From UBA1161 sp049520395 (GTDB lineage Bacteria > Planctomycetota > Phycisphaerae > Tepidisphaerales > Tepidisphaeraceae): 27,637 nt of DNA. The notes below the pieces were generated by a model. It was not told the DNA's origin. It did not search any database and was given only the letters and a program-made list of their open reading frames with translations. The translations under genes and the position numbers were made by a program. The stretch lies in assembly GCA_049520395.1 (NCBI GenBank), contig JBEKPV010000021.1:1-27637 (forward strand), written 5' to 3'. The stretch's first letter is position 1, and each line of letters opens with the position of its first letter. Shown here in pieces: positions 25,577 through 27,637 of the stretch.

Positions 25577-25649
25577 GGCCCCGTCGTCTAGAGGCCTAGG
25601 ACACGGCCCTTTCAAGGCCGCGACACGGGTTCGAATCCCGTCGGGGTCA
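25577..25649 (+). tRNA. tRNA-Glu (anticodon UUC)
   Basis: 73 nt with a full cloverleaf. The acceptor arms GGCCCCG and CGGGGTC pair (one G-U) with discriminator A. The anticodon stem CGGCC/GGCCG encloses CTTTCAA with anticodon TTC, and the T arm ACGGGTTCGAATCCCGT is canonical. CCA is not encoded. The D-arm region TCGTCTAGAGGCCTAGGACA is typical of bacterial tRNA-Glu. Confidence 0.97.
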
Positions 25650-25680
25650 TTTTCCGGATCTGCCGGTATCCTTACCCAGT

Positions 25681-27480
25681 ATGGAAAGTCGGGGAATCAC
25701 AACGCTATGGCGCTGGGTCGGTTGGATCGCCGCCGCCACGCCGGCGATTCTGCCGCTCTGGCTCATTTTGACTGACGGCGTCGATGTGCATTTCTGGGAT
25801 GAATGGTCCTGGGCCGGGATATATGCGCAGGCACACCTGGGCCACATTGCTTTCGCGGATTTATTCGCGCAACACAACGAACATCGGCTCGTCACGGAAC
25901 ATCTGATCAACATCGCCCTCAACCATTTCACCTACTGGAACAACTATGGAGTTCTGCTGACCGGCTGGGTCGCGACCGGCGTTACCTCCGCGGATCTGCT
26001 CCCAACTTGCCGCCGGACTTCCAAAGGCGGGGCGGTTTGGATCTGGTTCGTATGCAACGTCCTGCTCTTCAGCCCGGTGCAGCGACAAACCTGGCTTTGG
26101 GGAGCCGGCGTGCAGGCGCCTCTGGTTTGCATGTTCGTGGTATTGACCTTCGTAACGCTCACCTCAGGTATGGTCCTTTGGCTGAAACTACCCTTATCCC
26201 TGGTATGCGCCGCCGCGGCAACTTTTACGAGTGCCAACGGCAACCTCGTCTGGCCAATTGCGGCGTTTTTGATTTTTGCAGCCCCAGGAAACGCCGAACC
26301 ACAGGCCATGCAAAAAGGCAATTTCAACTCAAAAAAATGCAAAGCGGTTGCTCTCTCCGTCCTGGCGCTTACGGCGATCTTTGCCGTTGGCGGTTTTCTA
26401 TACCATTACAGTTTTTTCAGTCTCAGCGGTTCAACCGCCTATCGCAGCAGCGTTGGAGTCATGTGCTTGTACTTGCTGGCGTTTCTAGGCAGTCCCTTCG
26501 CGGACTCGGCGCCCGGATTTGCGCCGGCGACCATGGCCGTCACCTGCGGATCAATCCTCCTCATACTTTTCCTGGCGGGACTCACTTACGTTTTCCGATG
26601 CTGGCGATTCCCCTCCGATCTCCGCCGGCAAACTCTGCCGTGGACCGTCGTCGGCGGATTCGCGCTCGCCAGCGCGCTGTTGGCGGCATTTGCGCGGGCC
26701 GGCTTCGGCTGGGACAAGGAGCCGCTGGAAACTCGCTATACGACGACGGCGCTTTATCTGCCTGTCGCTCTGGTGGGTCTGATCCCGCTTATCTGCCGGG
26801 ATATCAAGCGACGAGCCGGCGGTAGTGGCGAGGTATGGTTGCGCGTTCCAACTTGCGCGGCAACGGCGCTCCTAATCGTCCAGGTTTACTGCATTGCCCC
26901 CGCGATTGCCGCGTCGGATCATTGGCGGCAGTTTCAGCGCTCGGGCAAGGCGGCCGTGCTGCTGATCAATATTCTCCCGGATCAACCCGACGTTGCGGAC
27001 CTCTATCCAACGCCGGCCGTGCTCCACTTCGCCGCAAATGTCGCGAATCTGGCCGGTTTCATGCACCCGCCGCTGATTTCCAGCGATGACGCCGACCTGA
27101 TTCGCGCCGCCAGCCCCGAAGAAATCGGCGGCGCTAAAGGTGAACTGGATAAATACATCGGCTCGAATGGGAATCAGGTCGTCTTCGCAGGATGGGCGTT
27201 TCTGGCTGGTGTCGGCAAACCCGCCGACGCGGTCGTTCTTACGTATCAGGACGCCGCCGGGCGACGCACCTTTTGTGTTCGAGCCGATATGGGATTGGAA
27301 CGGCCGGACATCGTCACGAAAACCGGCCAGGACCGCTATCACGATTGCGGCTGGCAAGGGACAGTCGATCTCCGTCGCATTCCGCCCGAGGTGAAGCCCA
27401 TTCGGATCAACGCCTGGGCGTTTGACACCGACACTGGGAAAGCATGGAAACTTCAAGGCTCGTTCGTGATCACGCGGTGA
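25681..27480 (+). CDS. Large polytopic membrane protein with C-terminal soluble domain, possibly GT-C-like
   Basis: 599 residues. About nine or ten hydrophobic segments lie between residues 10 and 410 (for example WIAAATPAILPLWLILTDGV and LPLSLVCAAAATF). The loop after the first segment has VHFWDEWSW and AQHNEHRLVTEHL. Later come RQTWLWGAGVQAP and ANGNLVWPI, conserved-looking patterns in a family of uncharacterised bacterial membrane proteins. An acidic pair in the first outer loop recalls GT-C glycosyltransferases, but this is only suggestive. The last 120 residues (VVFAGWAFLAGVGKPADAVV to INAWAFDTDTGKAW) look like a beta-sandwich in the periplasm. The ATG at 25681 lies 31 bp after the tRNA, so they could share a transcript. 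Confidence 0.7.
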   Translation: MESRGITTLWRWVGWIAAATPAILPLWLILTDGVDVHFWDEWSWAGIYAQAHLGHIAFADLFAQHNEHRLVTEHLINIALNHFTYWNNYGVLLTGWVATGVTSADLLPTCRRTSKGGAVWIWFVCNVLLFSPVQRQTWLWGAGVQAPLVCMFVVLTFVTLTSGMVLWLKLPLSLVCAAAATFTSANGNLVWPIAAFLIFAAPGNAEPQAMQKGNFNSKKCKAVALSVLALTAIFAVGGFLYHYSFFSLSGSTAYRSSVGVMCLYLLAFLGSPFADSAPGFAPATMAVTCGSILLILFLAGLTYVFRCWRFPSDLRRQTLPWTVVGGFALASALLAAFARAGFGWDKEPLETRYTTTALYLPVALVGLIPLICRDIKRRAGGSGEVWLRVPTCAATALLIVQVYCIAPAIAASDHWRQFQRSGKAAVLLINILPDQPDVADLYPTPAVLHFAANVANLAGFMHPPLISSDDADLIRAASPEEIGGAKGELDKYIGSNGNQVVFAGWAFLAGVGKPADAVVLTYQDAAGRRTFCVRADMGLERPDIVTKTGQDRYHDCGWQGTVDLRRIPPEVKPIRINAWAFDTDTGKAWKLQGSFVITR

Positions 27481-27494
27481 ATCAGACGACGTTG

Positions 27495-27637
27495 TTACCC
27501 CTCAGGCGGCGGCGGCTCCCGTCGCTTTTGCGATAGCGACCATAGCAGGATCGTCCCATAGGCAATGACAAGGCCGCCCCAGATCGCCCAGGGTAATTGC
27601 GGCTTATCGCTAGTATCGGTGGGGTCCAGGTATCCGG
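27495..27637 (-). CDS. C-terminus of a membrane protein, cut by window edge
   Basis: A minus-strand frame enters at the right edge and stops with TAA at 27495-27497. It encodes 46 residues: a polar stretch (DPTDTSDKPQLPW), one membrane helix (AIWGGLVIAYGTILLWSL) and a basic, proline-rich tail (SQKRREPPPPEG). The gene is convergent with the polytopic membrane protein, 14 bp apart. The positive-inside pattern after the helix supports a real membrane protein end. Family unknown. Confidence 0.6.
   Translation of the reverse strand, partial: GYLDPTDTSDKPQLPWAIWGGLVIAYGTILLWSLSQKRREPPPPEG

Noticed and set aside
25577..25649. tRNA-Glu as an integration site for a mobile island
   Set aside because: Integrases target tRNA 3' ends, but the scarred region lies on the 5' side, no integrase is visible, and no copy of the tRNA 3' end was noticed nearby.

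Overview
The window looks like chromosomal DNA of a GC-rich planctomycete-type bacterium, most likely Planctomycetota and perhaps Phycisphaerae-like. This rests on secreted enzymes with VPEPTT...RRRR (PEP-CTERM) tails, a PutA-like bifunctional proline-catabolic enzyme, a DksA/TraR-like protein that has lost most zinc cysteines, a compact PheT, and few strong Shine-Dalgarno sites. The taxonomic call is an inference. No phage, insertion sequence or CRISPR array was seen.

Layout. 1-4384 (minus): the N-terminal three quarters of a proline dehydrogenase/P5C dehydrogenase (cut by the window edge), preceded by a secreted agarase-like glycoside hydrolase with a CBM9-like tail. 4385-5116: a 732-bp gap with a plausible promoter and long leader for the EF-G gene (5117-7249, plus), which ends at a hairpin terminator. 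7330-15793 (minus): a TPR/HExxH metallopeptidase followed by three paralogous GH28 (polygalacturonase-like) PEP-CTERM proteins. A decayed copy of the peptidase tail lies between two of the GH28 genes and marks a tandem duplication. All three GH28 genes have a TTGAC(A/G)-N17 promoter candidate.

15853-21630 is mostly housekeeping: a class V aminotransferase (plus); a compact minus-strand operon of a DksA/TraR-like protein, an unannotated 36-codon ORF, lspA and ribD; and pheT (plus), which lacks the N-terminal tRNA-binding OB domain. 21637-25463 (minus) holds a DUF4190-like membrane protein, a two-domain glycosyltransferase and a DUF6065-like protein. This stretch is scarred: a 62-bp direct repeat with two mismatches occurs 2.3 kb apart. 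One copy abuts a fragment resembling the C-terminus of FabF; the other creates a 52-residue chimeric ORF joining the DUF4190 start to a piece of a glycosyltransferase. 25577-25649 is tRNA-Glu(UUC) with its own promoter candidate, followed by a large polytopic membrane protein and the C-terminus of another membrane protein.

The region combines extracellular polysaccharide degradation (agarase-like enzyme, three GH28), surface glycan synthesis (glycosyltransferase, membrane protein) and core translation, lipoprotein and riboflavin functions. I did not find a clearly new multi-gene system. The most interesting signals are the duplication and recombination remnants, the hidden small ORF in the lspA operon, and the reduced PheT and DksA-like proteins.
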